Assembly (NCBI RefSeq): GCF_039545095.1
Contig: NZ_BAABRS010000001.1
Span: 992,001-1,056,000 of the forward strand
Origin: Fodinibius salicampi
GTDB lineage: Bacteria > Bacteroidota > Rhodothermia > Balneolales > Balneolaceae
Direction: 5' to 3'
DNA length: 64,000 nt
Below the pieces are notes generated by a model that saw only the letters and a program-made list of their open reading frames with translations, did no database searches and was not told the DNA's origin. This document shows, piece by piece, positions 35,345 to 44,150 of this stretch. Within the stretch, counting starts at the first letter, position 1. Each line of letters starts with the position of its first letter. The translations under genes were made by a program, and so were the position numbers.

Positions 35345-36097
35345 ATGATATCAACAAAACTATCTACCTTTTTCTCAATACTTTTCATAGTTCCGGCCTT
35401 ACTTTTTAGCGGATGCAGTTCGGAATCAGATACCGTATCATCTGATGTGTCCCTTGAAACTAATATCGATAGCGTAAGCTATAGCCTTGGCTATCAAATC
35501 GCATCAATGTCTTTGAAAAATCAGGGGATGACAGATATTAAGGCAAATAAATTTGCAGGTGGACTAAAAGCCGCACTTGAAGATAAGGAATCTGCCCTCT
35601 CGCAATCTGAGATGCAACAAATTGTGCAGTCTTATCAAATGAAGGCCCAACAAAGAGCACAAGAAGAACAGAAAAAAGAAGCAGCCGAAAACCAACAGAA
35701 AGGAGAAGAATTTCTGGCAGAAAACAGAAATAACGAAGGCGTGCAGGTTACCGATTCCGGACTTCAATATAAAGTAATGGAAGAAGGTTCCGGAGAATCA
35801 CCCACCGCTTCCGATGAAGTTAAGGTTCACTACCGGGGAACCCTGTTAGATGGGACCGAGTTTGACAGTTCCTATGATGGTGATCCGGTACAGTTTCCTC
35901 TCAACCAAGTTATTCCAGGATGGACTGAAGGCGTTCAATTAATGCAGGAAGGGGCTAAATATAAGTTCTGGATTCCCGGCGAGCTTGGCTATGGATCAAA
36001 TCCACGACCCGGCGGGCCAATCGGACCTAATGAAACGCTTACTTTTGAAGTTGAATTACTGGAGGTAAATCCTGAAGATTCTTCAGCAGCAAATTAA
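35345..36097 (+). CDS. FKBP-type peptidyl-prolyl isomerase, lipoprotein
   Basis: This 250-residue protein starts with a lipoprotein signal (LLFSGCSS, Cys at about residue 24). An FKBP N-terminal dimerisation-type helical domain (VSYSLGYQIASMSLKNQG through a Gln/Glu-rich long helix) follows, then the FKBP domain (DEVKVHYRGTLLDGTEFDSS, GWTEGVQLMQEGAKYKFWIP). This is the Mip/FkpA architecture: a periplasmic fold-assisting prolyl isomerase. It is divergent from the helicase gene and followed by a strong terminator. Confidence 0.93.
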   Translation: MISTKLSTFFSILFIVPALLFSGCSSESDTVSSDVSLETNIDSVSYSLGYQIASMSLKNQGMTDIKANKFAGGLKAALEDKESALSQSEMQQIVQSYQMKAQQRAQEEQKKEAAENQQKGEEFLAENRNNEGVQVTDSGLQYKVMEEGSGESPTASDEVKVHYRGTLLDGTEFDSSYDGDPVQFPLNQVIPGWTEGVQLMQEGAKYKFWIPGELGYGSNPRPGGPIGPNETLTFEVELLEVNPEDSSAAN

Positions 36098-36117
36098 TTC
36101 TTAATGAAAGAGATACT

Positions 36118-36157
36118 AAAAGGCATGGCGGTTAAACCAACCCCATGCCTTTTTTTC
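36118..36157. terminator. Bidirectional intrinsic terminator
   Basis: AAAAGGCATGG pairs with CCATGCCTTTT around a short loop that itself can form GGTT-AA-ACC-like pairing. Seven T follow on the plus strand. It serves the FKBP gene on the plus strand and lies just before the 3' end of ppa on the minus strand, where a shorter T-run is also present. Confidence 0.9.
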
Positions 36158-36161
36158 TCTC

Positions 36162-36857
36162 TTATTTTAATTCTTGGCGGAGAATTTTAAGCAATTCTCG
36201 TTTGGCCATGTTAAATTCATTGTTATAATCCACTCTGCTAAAATTAATAACCTCTTTTGCTCCCTTCCTGCCATAAATATCAGTAATTTTACACTTCCGT
36301 TTCTCATTTCCAAATGGACTCTCCTTATAGGTAAGAAAATAATGCGACAATCGTTCCACCAAGTGCTCCGGGGCCTCTGAAATATCACGTATATGCCCAA
36401 ACGAAGCATCTCCCTGCAGAACCGCAATTACTTTGTCATCGGCCTCCTCCCCATCTATCATACGGAGTCCTCCTATTGGGATAGCATCTAAGATTAAATT
36501 ACCATGGGGTAAATTACGTTCGGTCAACACACAGATATCCAGAGGGTCTCCATCGCCTTCAATATTATCATATCCTGAATTCTCCATACAATAGCGTCCA
36601 ACTTCTTCGGCACATAAGGTTTGGGGCACAAAACCATAGGGAACGGGACAGATGTTTGAAAACCGTTGCGGCCTATCTACTTTAAGATATCCGCTTTCTT
36701 TATCAAGCTCATATTTCATCGTATCCCCGGGAACAATCTCAATAAAAACTTTGATTACGTTTGGTGCCTCGTCCCCAATATTAATCCCATGCCAGGGATG
36801 GGGCTTGGAGAATAACTTCATTTTACCTAGCAAACGTCGCAGCTGATCGCTTTCCAT
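36162..36857 (-). CDS. ppa: Inorganic pyrophosphatase, family I
   Basis: This 231-residue soluble enzyme hydrolyses pyrophosphate. The signature DGDPLDICVL is intact, and KYELDKESGYLKVDR, PVPYGFVPQTLC and DDKVIAVLQGD are family blocks. It is longer than the roughly 175 residues of the E. coli enzyme, with an extended N-terminus, an insertion before the signature (CMENSGYDNIEG) and a longer C-terminal helix. Monocistronic between two terminators. Confidence 0.92.
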   Translation of the reverse strand: MESDQLRRLLGKMKLFSKPHPWHGINIGDEAPNVIKVFIEIVPGDTMKYELDKESGYLKVDRPQRFSNICPVPYGFVPQTLCAEEVGRYCMENSGYDNIEGDGDPLDICVLTERNLPHGNLILDAIPIGGLRMIDGEEADDKVIAVLQGDASFGHIRDISEAPEHLVERLSHYFLTYKESPFGNEKRKCKITDIYGRKGAKEVINFSRVDYNNEFNMAKRELLKILRQELK

Positions 36858-36953
36858 TGAACAAATCCTTTTAAAAAATTATATAAGATTAATGAATGAA
36901 GGTACTAATTTTTTTGTGATCAATCACTACCTTATACAAGGGATTAAAAATAG

Positions 36954-36984
36954 AAAAGGAGTCGACGGTTAATCGACTCCTTTT
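36954..36984 (-). terminator. Intrinsic terminator after the alanine-rich lipoprotein gene
   Basis: A perfect 12-bp stem, AAAAGGAGTCGA with TCGACTCCTTTT, surrounds a 7-nt loop. On the minus strand it is followed by a T-rich stretch (CTATTTTTAAT). It lies 33 nt beyond the stop of the lipoprotein gene at 37017. Confidence 0.9.
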
Positions 36985-37016
36985 CCAACAATAAATTATC
37001 CCAATATGTGAACAGG

Positions 37017-38348
37017 TTAATTTTCGATGTTAATGAGAATCATAATGTCAGAAACTAATTGGGCTTCCGCATCTGTGCCGGCGGTAAATAAATTACTAAC
37101 CAGCGTTTCTACTGCTGAATAGAAAGTGGAATACGCATCTACGATGGCATCCGTATTAGCGCTGGCTCCAATACTCGCCACTAATGTAGCTTTGATACCG
37201 CCGGTACTATTAATTTGGCTATTAATACCAACAATTGTTTCTGCATTAGCGGAAAACTCCTGTTCAAGTACATCAACAATTTTATGATTATAAGAAGCAA
37301 ACAGGCTCTGAATTTCGCTTGCTCCTGCAGTAGCTTTACTCCGTACATCCGCACGCAACTGGGTACCGGCCTGTGCTGCTGCCTCTACAGAAGATTCTGC
37401 AATTTCGGCTGCTTCCATCCGAGCTTGTACCGCTTTATCAACAGCAATAGCAACAATAACTGCAGAGTTTGCCCTTACTTCTGATTGTGCTGAGCTGGAC
37501 AATTCAGTAGTATTTTTAATAATCAGGTTGCTCGCTCCTTCTTTAGCCTTCGCATATGCATTTGCATTAATACCTGCCTCAGTATGGGCCGAAGCAACTG
37601 CTTGGGTATAGGTATTATAAGCATCGGCTTTAGCAGATTGACTGGATGATGCATATAAGGAAGCATGAAGATTTGCAAGCGCTTCCGCTTTTGCATTTTT
37701 GATTTCCATCATCTGCTCTTCAGTAATTTCTATCGACTGATTAGCAAAAAACGTTGCCCGGGCCTCTGCCTCTTTAGCCAGTGCAACAGCAAATTCAGCA
37801 GCTGCTTCAGAGTTAGCTTGAATTTCAGCCGCCGCTTCAGAACCGATATAGGTCTCAATATCAGCTTTGGATACTAATCCGGTTTCTCCCCTGGCAACTA
37901 CTTGCTGATAAACGCTTGCTTCACCACTGGACTCAATAGTAATAGGCTTAAGATCTATAGAAGAACCATTTTTAAGTTCTCCATACAGGCATGCCTTCCA
38001 TTGCTGGCCTTCCTTTTCGGCCACTACAATAATATCGCCGGAAGCATCTGTTACAGCGTCGGCATCTACCTGGAGAGTAAATTCCCCTTCTGCATTGGTT
38101 TCGGCGCTTGCGTTTTGAATTGCTTCCAAACTACCATCCGCAGTTACCCGAGCCATAGTAACTGTCGCTCCTTCAACTGCTGTTGATTGATAGCCAGAAC
38201 TCTTTGCTTTTTGACCCTCGTTACTTTCGACACGTCCGTTTACCGTTGCCTCGTCGCTATCTGAGGATGTCGAAAGATCACTGCAGGCAAACCCTAATAA
38301 TGATATTGTGAGTACAATAATAGTATTTTGTATCTGTCTGTAACGCAT
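37017..38348 (-). CDS. Alanine-rich predicted lipoprotein of unknown function
   Basis: This 443-residue protein has a lipoprotein signal (LLGFACSD, Cys near residue 22) and a Ser/Asp-rich linker. A beta-rich domain of about 100 residues follows, resembling carboxypeptidase regulatory-like domains (VEGATVTMARV, NAEGEFTLQVDADA). The last 290 residues are strongly helical and extremely rich in Ala, Ser, Glu and Asn, with almost no Pro or Trp. I do not recognise the family. The helical part could be a long coiled coil or helical bundle reaching across the periplasm or on the surface. It is monocistronic with its own terminator. Confidence 0.65.
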   Translation of the reverse strand: MRYRQIQNTIIVLTISLLGFACSDLSTSSDSDEATVNGRVESNEGQKAKSSGYQSTAVEGATVTMARVTADGSLEAIQNASAETNAEGEFTLQVDADAVTDASGDIIVVAEKEGQQWKACLYGELKNGSSIDLKPITIESSGEASVYQQVVARGETGLVSKADIETYIGSEAAAEIQANSEAAAEFAVALAKEAEARATFFANQSIEITEEQMMEIKNAKAEALANLHASLYASSSQSAKADAYNTYTQAVASAHTEAGINANAYAKAKEGASNLIIKNTTELSSSAQSEVRANSAVIVAIAVDKAVQARMEAAEIAESSVEAAAQAGTQLRADVRSKATAGASEIQSLFASYNHKIVDVLEQEFSANAETIVGINSQINSTGGIKATLVASIGASANTDAIVDAYSTFYSAVETLVSNLFTAGTDAEAQLVSDIMILINIEN

Positions 38349-38688
38349 AACAATAACTGATTTATTAATGTTAATTTGCTGTTTGTATTAAAGTGGGTAA
38401 GCAAAAAACTTGTTCCAATTTTTGAGGAAAAAATCATAAACACTCGCTACTTAAGGCCTATAATTCCTTTTCTAAAGGTTATAAAGGGGATATAGCGGAA
38501 ACTTTTCTGGGAAAGGAAAATTCTCTTAAAATAGAAGAAGCCGGCTTTCAACCGGCTTCTTCTTGTACGTTGGCTTTTCGGGGTACAAATCAATGGTTAC
38601 AATAGGTAACCAGGGATCAGTATGTTCACTAGTAGATACTCGGATCATAAAGTTTTGTTCCAAATAATTTTATTTTTTTTAAATAAAA
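38349..38688. other. 340-nt intergenic region with a terminator and a likely promoter region
   Basis: The region separates recD from the start of the alanine-rich lipoprotein gene. It holds the inverted-repeat terminator at 38534-38562. The rest is AT-rich and presumably contains the lipoprotein gene promoter, which I cannot place. No open frame or RNA gene is evident. Confidence 0.6.
38534..38562 (-). terminator. Terminator hairpin after the recCBD operon
   Basis: GAAGAAGCCGG (38534-38544) pairs perfectly with CCGGCTTCTTC (38552-38562) across a 7-nt loop. On the minus strand TATTTTAAGAG follows. It lies about 125 nt beyond the recD stop; the T-run is weak but the stem is strong. Confidence 0.75.
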
Positions 38689-40536
38689 TTATTTGCCCCC
38701 CCACAAATAGTCTGCGAGGCCTGAATTGCGACGTAATTTTTGTTCAATTCCCTTTTTCAATACTGCCTTTTTCCCAAGTATAGAAATCCTTGATCGGGCG
38801 CGGGTAATGGCAGTATAAATTAACTCTCTGCTTACTACTTTTGACATCATATTCGGAAGTACAAAAAAAACTTCATCAAACTCTGATCCCTGACTTTTAT
38901 GAACGGTCAAAGCAAACGCAGTCTTATGCTCGGGCAAACGTTCGGGGGATACAGAACGAACAGAACCCTCACCACGAAAATGGACCTTTAATGCTCCTTC
39001 CTCATCTGGCATACATAGACCAATATCACCATTAAACAGATCCAATAAATAGTCATTTTTATTTATGATAACCGGTTTACCCGGATACCACTCTTGGTAT
39101 TTTGGAACAAGCCTTTCTCCCTGTAATATTTTCTCTGCAATACTATTTAAATGGGTTACCCCACCCGGACCTCTCCGGTGAGCAGTAAGTATTCGAAATT
39201 CATTAATCTGGTCAAGCGCTTTACCCCTTGAATTACAATCATTTACCGAATTAAAGTATTCAACTATTTTTTTCTCCAACATAGATTCCAGATCTAATCG
39301 GCCATCTACCTGGAAAAAAGAAAGATCTTCGTAACCTAAAAACTCTAGAACTGATAAAAATTGTTCTGCGTCCCCTTTATTAACAGCGCTTGCTAACTGA
39401 GCTATCCCACTCTGCTCCTCAAAACGATAGCTCTTAGTCAATAAAGTAATATTATCAATAAGTGGTGTAGGATGATCAGTAGAAAATTCGGAAGGGACCT
39501 TCAATCCCAGTGTTGACAGCCACTGTATACTCATTTCCGAAAACTTATTATTGGAGATATTACAAATATCTCCCAATACAGAACCCGCCTCTACTGATGC
39601 AAGCTGATCTTTATCTCCGAGTAAAATAAGCTGTGCATCCTCGAGCAGGGCCTCTACCAATTTGCTCATCAGGGCCTGATCTACCATCGAGGCCTCATCC
39701 ACTATCACCAGATCGTAAGGCACTGGATTATCCGCATTATGCCGGAACTGAGAACTATATCGACGTGCTCCCAATAACTGATGAAGCGTTTGGGCTTTCT
39801 CCGGGATACTATCCCGGAGCTCGTTAGAAACATCCAATCCCTCTTTAGCGCTAAGAATTGAATCTTTAAGTCGAGCAGCTGCTTTCCCCGTTGGAGCAGA
39901 CAATGCTATATTGGGCGGGGTCTTGCCTTTTTTCTGGTACTGTTCCAAGATCAACGCTAGTACGCGAACTACGGTCGAGGTTTTCCCCGTTCCGGGTCCG
40001 CCCGATATAATAGATAGTTTATTATAAACCGAGGTGGCAGCAGCGACCTGCTGCCAATCAATAGTATTGGGAGAATGAGTAAACAGTCTATTCAATCCAT
40101 CCCGCAACAGGTCTTTATCAATTCCCGGCACCTGCTGATTGCTTTTCTTAATCAGCTCTTCGCCCAACGTATGCTCATAATGCCACAACTTGTGCATATA
40201 CAGCCGGTTGGAATCATCTAAAATCAACGGCCTGTAATCTCCAGGGGTACCCACTGCGGTACTTTTCTTCAATTCGTGGAGCCATGGGTCCAGTTCCGGA
40301 AGTTTGATTCCATCTCCTTCTCCTCCTTCTTTAAACACTTGTTGATCCGCATATTCATTCAGTGGCAGACATATATCGCCCTGACGATACAAATAACTGA
40401 CCACACAAGCTGACTTAAGAACACATTCTGAAATATTTGGATGTTGATCACAAAGAAAACGACATAATTCCATATCAATGGGGCGAATAATATCCTCCCG
40501 ACGAAGCTGTTCTAACTTGTTCAGTAGATTATCCAT
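38689..40536 (-). CDS. recD: Exodeoxyribonuclease V alpha subunit
   Basis: RecD is the 5'-3' helicase of RecBCD. Motif I is ISGGPGTGKTSTVVRVLAL, motif II VIVDEASMVDQALMSK, and the C-terminal ALTVHKSQGSEFDEVFFVLP and IYTAITRAR are intact. The open frame reaches 40623, but the ATG at 40536 gives 615 residues starting MDNLLNKLEQL. That start overlaps the recB stop by 8 nt (ATGGATAA), as expected for a coupled operon. Confidence 0.93.
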   Translation of the reverse strand: MDNLLNKLEQLRREDIIRPIDMELCRFLCDQHPNISECVLKSACVVSYLYRQGDICLPLNEYADQQVFKEGGEGDGIKLPELDPWLHELKKSTAVGTPGDYRPLILDDSNRLYMHKLWHYEHTLGEELIKKSNQQVPGIDKDLLRDGLNRLFTHSPNTIDWQQVAAATSVYNKLSIISGGPGTGKTSTVVRVLALILEQYQKKGKTPPNIALSAPTGKAAARLKDSILSAKEGLDVSNELRDSIPEKAQTLHQLLGARRYSSQFRHNADNPVPYDLVIVDEASMVDQALMSKLVEALLEDAQLILLGDKDQLASVEAGSVLGDICNISNNKFSEMSIQWLSTLGLKVPSEFSTDHPTPLIDNITLLTKSYRFEEQSGIAQLASAVNKGDAEQFLSVLEFLGYEDLSFFQVDGRLDLESMLEKKIVEYFNSVNDCNSRGKALDQINEFRILTAHRRGPGGVTHLNSIAEKILQGERLVPKYQEWYPGKPVIINKNDYLLDLFNGDIGLCMPDEEGALKVHFRGEGSVRSVSPERLPEHKTAFALTVHKSQGSEFDEVFFVLPNMMSKVVSRELIYTAITRARSRISILGKKAVLKKGIEQKLRRNSGLADYLWGGK

Positions 40537-43500
40537 TGAGCTGCCCTTTAATGTATTCATCCAATTCTTTGATGATCTTTTCATCAGGACAATCAAAAAA
40601 TATACCTTCCCGTCCCTTTTCATTTATTCCCCGTACAAAGAGGTAAAAAGCCCCTCCGAAATGATTCTCATACGAATAATTTGGCAGTTGCTTATTCAAG
40701 AATCGATGCAAAGCAACGGTATATATGTGATATTGTAGGTCATAGGATGCCTCACGCATTTCGTGCTTCAGTTCCTCCAACTGGTAATCACTGATCGAGT
40801 CTCCCAGGTAATTGGTCTTATAATCCAGTAGATAATATTTACCGTTGAATTCAAAAGTCAAATCAATAAATCCCTTCAAAAATCCCGATTCAGCCTCTCC
40901 CCTGTTTCCCCATTCAGGGATTGCTCCATTCCGGATAATTGATAACAACCTCTGGGTTTCAATATGATTATTCTGATAATAAAACTCCATTTCCGGGATC
41001 TGTCTGTCCTTAATTGTCGATAAGCTAAGGCCTTTTCTATCTGGGTGCAGAGACTTTTGTAATACTAAATCGAGCATTCTGGAAACGGTACTTTTCCAAG
41101 ATTCATTAATTCCATTTAGCTGTAACTGGTTTAAAATAACCTCATCCTTATCTCCATCCTTGGAAAAATAGTTCTCGAAAATATTGTGTATGCAGGTTCC
41201 CGGCTGCGGACCTTTTGGAAAGGTAAATATTGTCTGCTTTTCGGCTTTCTGAATAGTTCGTTCGTCGAGCTCTTCATAATCCATAAATTGATCGTAATCC
41301 GGTACATTGGGATCCTCTTCTTCCATCCAGCTGCTCAGTGACGAAAAACTGGATACCTGGTAGCTTGTTCGCAACGGGGTAGTACGTTCAAAAGAACGGA
41401 TATGGTATTCCGGCTTCTCATCTGTGATACCTGGGAACTCAAGTTGATTATTTTTGGATTGTTTCGGTTCGCGTTTCAGGGTAAAAAGATTAGGATATTC
41501 ATCACATATATCTTCGATAGCTTCATGCATCGCATCACCGGACCAATCCACAGATTCATCAAAGCCTACCTTTTCCCGCAACAATGCCTCCGGTTGTCCA
41601 GGGTCCTGCAACAAATAACCGAGTGATGAAAACTCCGAGGCTTTGGCAAACTCCCATGTCAGGTATAAGCAATGTTCCGCTCTGGTCATCGCAACATACG
41701 CCAGGCGAAGACTCTCAGCCAGCTCCTCGCGGTGGTCATAAAACCGCTTTTGGGGACGATCAGGATCTGACTTTCCGCTTAAATCCAAATAAGAAACCTC
41801 ATTATTCTCCGGATGGTGATATACCAGCGGCTGTCCTTTGTCTTGAATATGAGGCCCATGCCACAGGAATGGACAAAAAACAATGGGATATTGCAGTCCC
41901 TTGCTTTTGTGCATCGTCACAATTTTGACAAGCTCCTCATCACTTTCCAGGCGCATTTGCTCCTCTTCGCGCTTATTATTGCTGTTATCCTGCCTTTTCC
42001 GGGCCAACCAATGCAGCAAGCTACGGGTACCTTCCCTGTTATCCTGTGACTCTTCCTGAAGCAGCTCTCCCAGGTGAAGTAAGTTAGTGAGTCTGCGCTC
42101 ACCATTTGAATACTTAATTACATGATCGGCAATATTCAGCTCATCCAGCAGCGACCGAAACATCGCAGAAAATCCCTGATCTTGCCACATCCTATGCCAA
42201 TCACTAAACTGTTGGAGTACGATAGTCCAATGCTTATCATCTTCTTCAATGCTAAATAGCTCATCGGCAGAATACCTGGTAAGAGGCAAGGACAGGGCCG
42301 TTTTAATCCGCGTTTCATTCGCAGGATCTGCCACCGCTTTCAAGAGCTGTTCCAGCTGGCCAGCCTCATCACTTTCAAAGACACTTTTTTCACTGTGCTG
42401 GACGCTCTTAATATCGAGCTCCCCGAGGGCTTCGGCAATCAAGTCGGCCTGTTTATGCTTTCTAACCAACACCGCAATATCTTTCGCTTTGACCGGTCTG
42501 TCGCCAAGTATAATCTTATTTTTTTTTCCATCTTCAAGTAAACGCTGAATCTCTTTTGCGGTATCCCGAGTCGCATTTCCCCTGGCCTCTCTTTTATTCA
42601 GTGAGTCCTGTCCCGGCTCCGATAATCGCCTGAAACGAATGGGGGGACGTTTCGTCCCATACTCAATCAGGGCATTATATTTTTGCTCAGGCCATCCCCA
42701 TGTTACCTTCTGATATTTAATGTCATCCACCACAAAAGGGATGTCCTGCCCGCCCCAAAAGGCATTCAGCCCCTTTAAAAGATCAGGAGTTGACCGGAAA
42801 TTCCGATCCAACAGGTATCGTTTCTCCACCGGAGCATCCTTACGTGCTTTGATATAGGAGTATACATCAGCTCCCCTGAAACTGTAGATAGACTGCTTGG
42901 GATCACCAATCATAAACAGTACCCTATCGGAATCCTTATAAACTGTACGAAAAATATCGTACTGATTGGGATCGGTATCTTGAAATTCATCCACCATGGC
43001 TATGGGATACTTTTGCCGAAGCTTAGCGGCCAATTGTTGCCCTTTTCTCTGGTCCAAAAGAGCATTGCGCAGATGTAAAAGCAAATCGTCATAAGAGAGT
43101 ACCTGCAACTCTTCTTTCTTTTGGCTGAGTTCTCCGCGCAAATATGTCAGCAGTTCTTTTTTAAAGATTACCTCGAAATCTTTTACCGATTCCTTGATCT
43201 CTTTATATTCATCAATAAGCTTAAAAAAGATATGCTGTGGAGATTTTTTGCCCTGCTCCCGGGGCTTTTTCTTGAGACTTTTATCAATTTTACTTTGCTG
43301 AAAACGATAAAACTGGGTGAAGGTCTCAAATGGGGGAACATCAGATTCCAGAAACCCATCCATCAAGCCGAACCACTTGTTTAGCGCACTTTCAGTATAG
43401 TAACTCAGATCACCTGAATTTAACAGGTCAAAAATTTCCTTTCTTTGGTCATTCCACTCAGACTGAAGCTGTTCATATATCTCCCAAAGTTCCTCCAGCT

Positions 43501-44149
43501 GCTCTTCAATTTGATAGCTCTCTGTCTTCTCAGGAAGCACCTGCAAATACGGTTTGCCGATATAGGATCCCAGTTCATGGGCTAAGGTGTCGGGCCCCAC
43601 ATTATTATCGATAAAAAGTTTTAGGAGCGGTTGCTTTTTAGGATGTTCTGAAACCTCGGCTACCCACTGTCGCCAGTAGTCGTCTACTGCTTCCTGTACA
43701 ATCTCAGAATCGTCACCAATCATCTCTGCATCGTACATGGCTCCACTTTCAAACGCCTGTTCCTGCAGGGCCTGATAACAAAACCCATGGATAGTATACA
43801 CCGAGGCTTCATCGAACATGCGAACAGCCTTCTCCAGCTTTTCCACTGCTTTTGGAGGATGGTCAACCTCATCCAAAAGCTTCTCCAAGAAATCATCAGA
43901 CTCCTTGTCCATTTTTCCGGACTTAAGCACCTCAATAGAGTCCCGAATACGCTTTAGCAGCCGATCTTTAAGCTCCTTTGTAGCCGCCTCGGTATAGGTT
44001 ACAACCAATATTTTTCCAACAGAAATATCCTGTTCAATAAGTGCACGGATATAGAGCGAGGTAATATTATAGGTCTTACCTGTTCCTGCACTGGCTTCTA
44101 CAAGGTTGACCCCAGAGAACTCAATAGCAAATGGCTCCAGTAGTTCCAT
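40529..44149 (-). CDS. recB: Exodeoxyribonuclease V beta subunit
   Basis: This 1206-residue protein has UvrD-type helicase motifs (LVEASAGTGKTYNI near residue 20, VDEFQDTDPNQYDIF, LRLAYVAMTRAEHCLYL). A C-terminal nuclease domain has the active-site sequence KYYLLDYKTNYLGD. It is the 3'-5' helicase and only nuclease of RecBCD, which processes double-strand breaks. The frame extends 6 codons further to an ATG at 44167 within recC; I use the ATG at 44149, which has GAGGG about 9 nt upstream. Confidence 0.94.
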   Translation of the reverse strand: MELLEPFAIEFSGVNLVEASAGTGKTYNITSLYIRALIEQDISVGKILVVTYTEAATKELKDRLLKRIRDSIEVLKSGKMDKESDDFLEKLLDEVDHPPKAVEKLEKAVRMFDEASVYTIHGFCYQALQEQAFESGAMYDAEMIGDDSEIVQEAVDDYWRQWVAEVSEHPKKQPLLKLFIDNNVGPDTLAHELGSYIGKPYLQVLPEKTESYQIEEQLEELWEIYEQLQSEWNDQRKEIFDLLNSGDLSYYTESALNKWFGLMDGFLESDVPPFETFTQFYRFQQSKIDKSLKKKPREQGKKSPQHIFFKLIDEYKEIKESVKDFEVIFKKELLTYLRGELSQKKEELQVLSYDDLLLHLRNALLDQRKGQQLAAKLRQKYPIAMVDEFQDTDPNQYDIFRTVYKDSDRVLFMIGDPKQSIYSFRGADVYSYIKARKDAPVEKRYLLDRNFRSTPDLLKGLNAFWGGQDIPFVVDDIKYQKVTWGWPEQKYNALIEYGTKRPPIRFRRLSEPGQDSLNKREARGNATRDTAKEIQRLLEDGKKNKIILGDRPVKAKDIAVLVRKHKQADLIAEALGELDIKSVQHSEKSVFESDEAGQLEQLLKAVADPANETRIKTALSLPLTRYSADELFSIEEDDKHWTIVLQQFSDWHRMWQDQGFSAMFRSLLDELNIADHVIKYSNGERRLTNLLHLGELLQEESQDNREGTRSLLHWLARKRQDNSNNKREEEQMRLESDEELVKIVTMHKSKGLQYPIVFCPFLWHGPHIQDKGQPLVYHHPENNEVSYLDLSGKSDPDRPQKRFYDHREELAESLRLAYVAMTRAEHCLYLTWEFAKASEFSSLGYLLQDPGQPEALLREKVGFDESVDWSGDAMHEAIEDICDEYPNLFTLKREPKQSKNNQLEFPGITDEKPEYHIRSFERTTPLRTSYQVSSFSSLSSWMEEEDPNVPDYDQFMDYEELDERTIQKAEKQTIFTFPKGPQPGTCIHNIFENYFSKDGDKDEVILNQLQLNGINESWKSTVSRMLDLVLQKSLHPDRKGLSLSTIKDRQIPEMEFYYQNNHIETQRLLSIIRNGAIPEWGNRGEAESGFLKGFIDLTFEFNGKYYLLDYKTNYLGDSISDYQLEELKHEMREASYDLQYHIYTVALHRFLNKQLPNYSYENHFGGAFYLFVRGINEKGREGIFFDCPDEKIIKELDEYIKGQLNG

Positions 44150-44150
44150 T

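Noticed and set aside
40537-40623. N-terminal extension of RecD into recB
   Set aside because: It would overlap recB by 95 nt, and the ATG at 40536 gives a normal RecD start with the usual short operon overlap.
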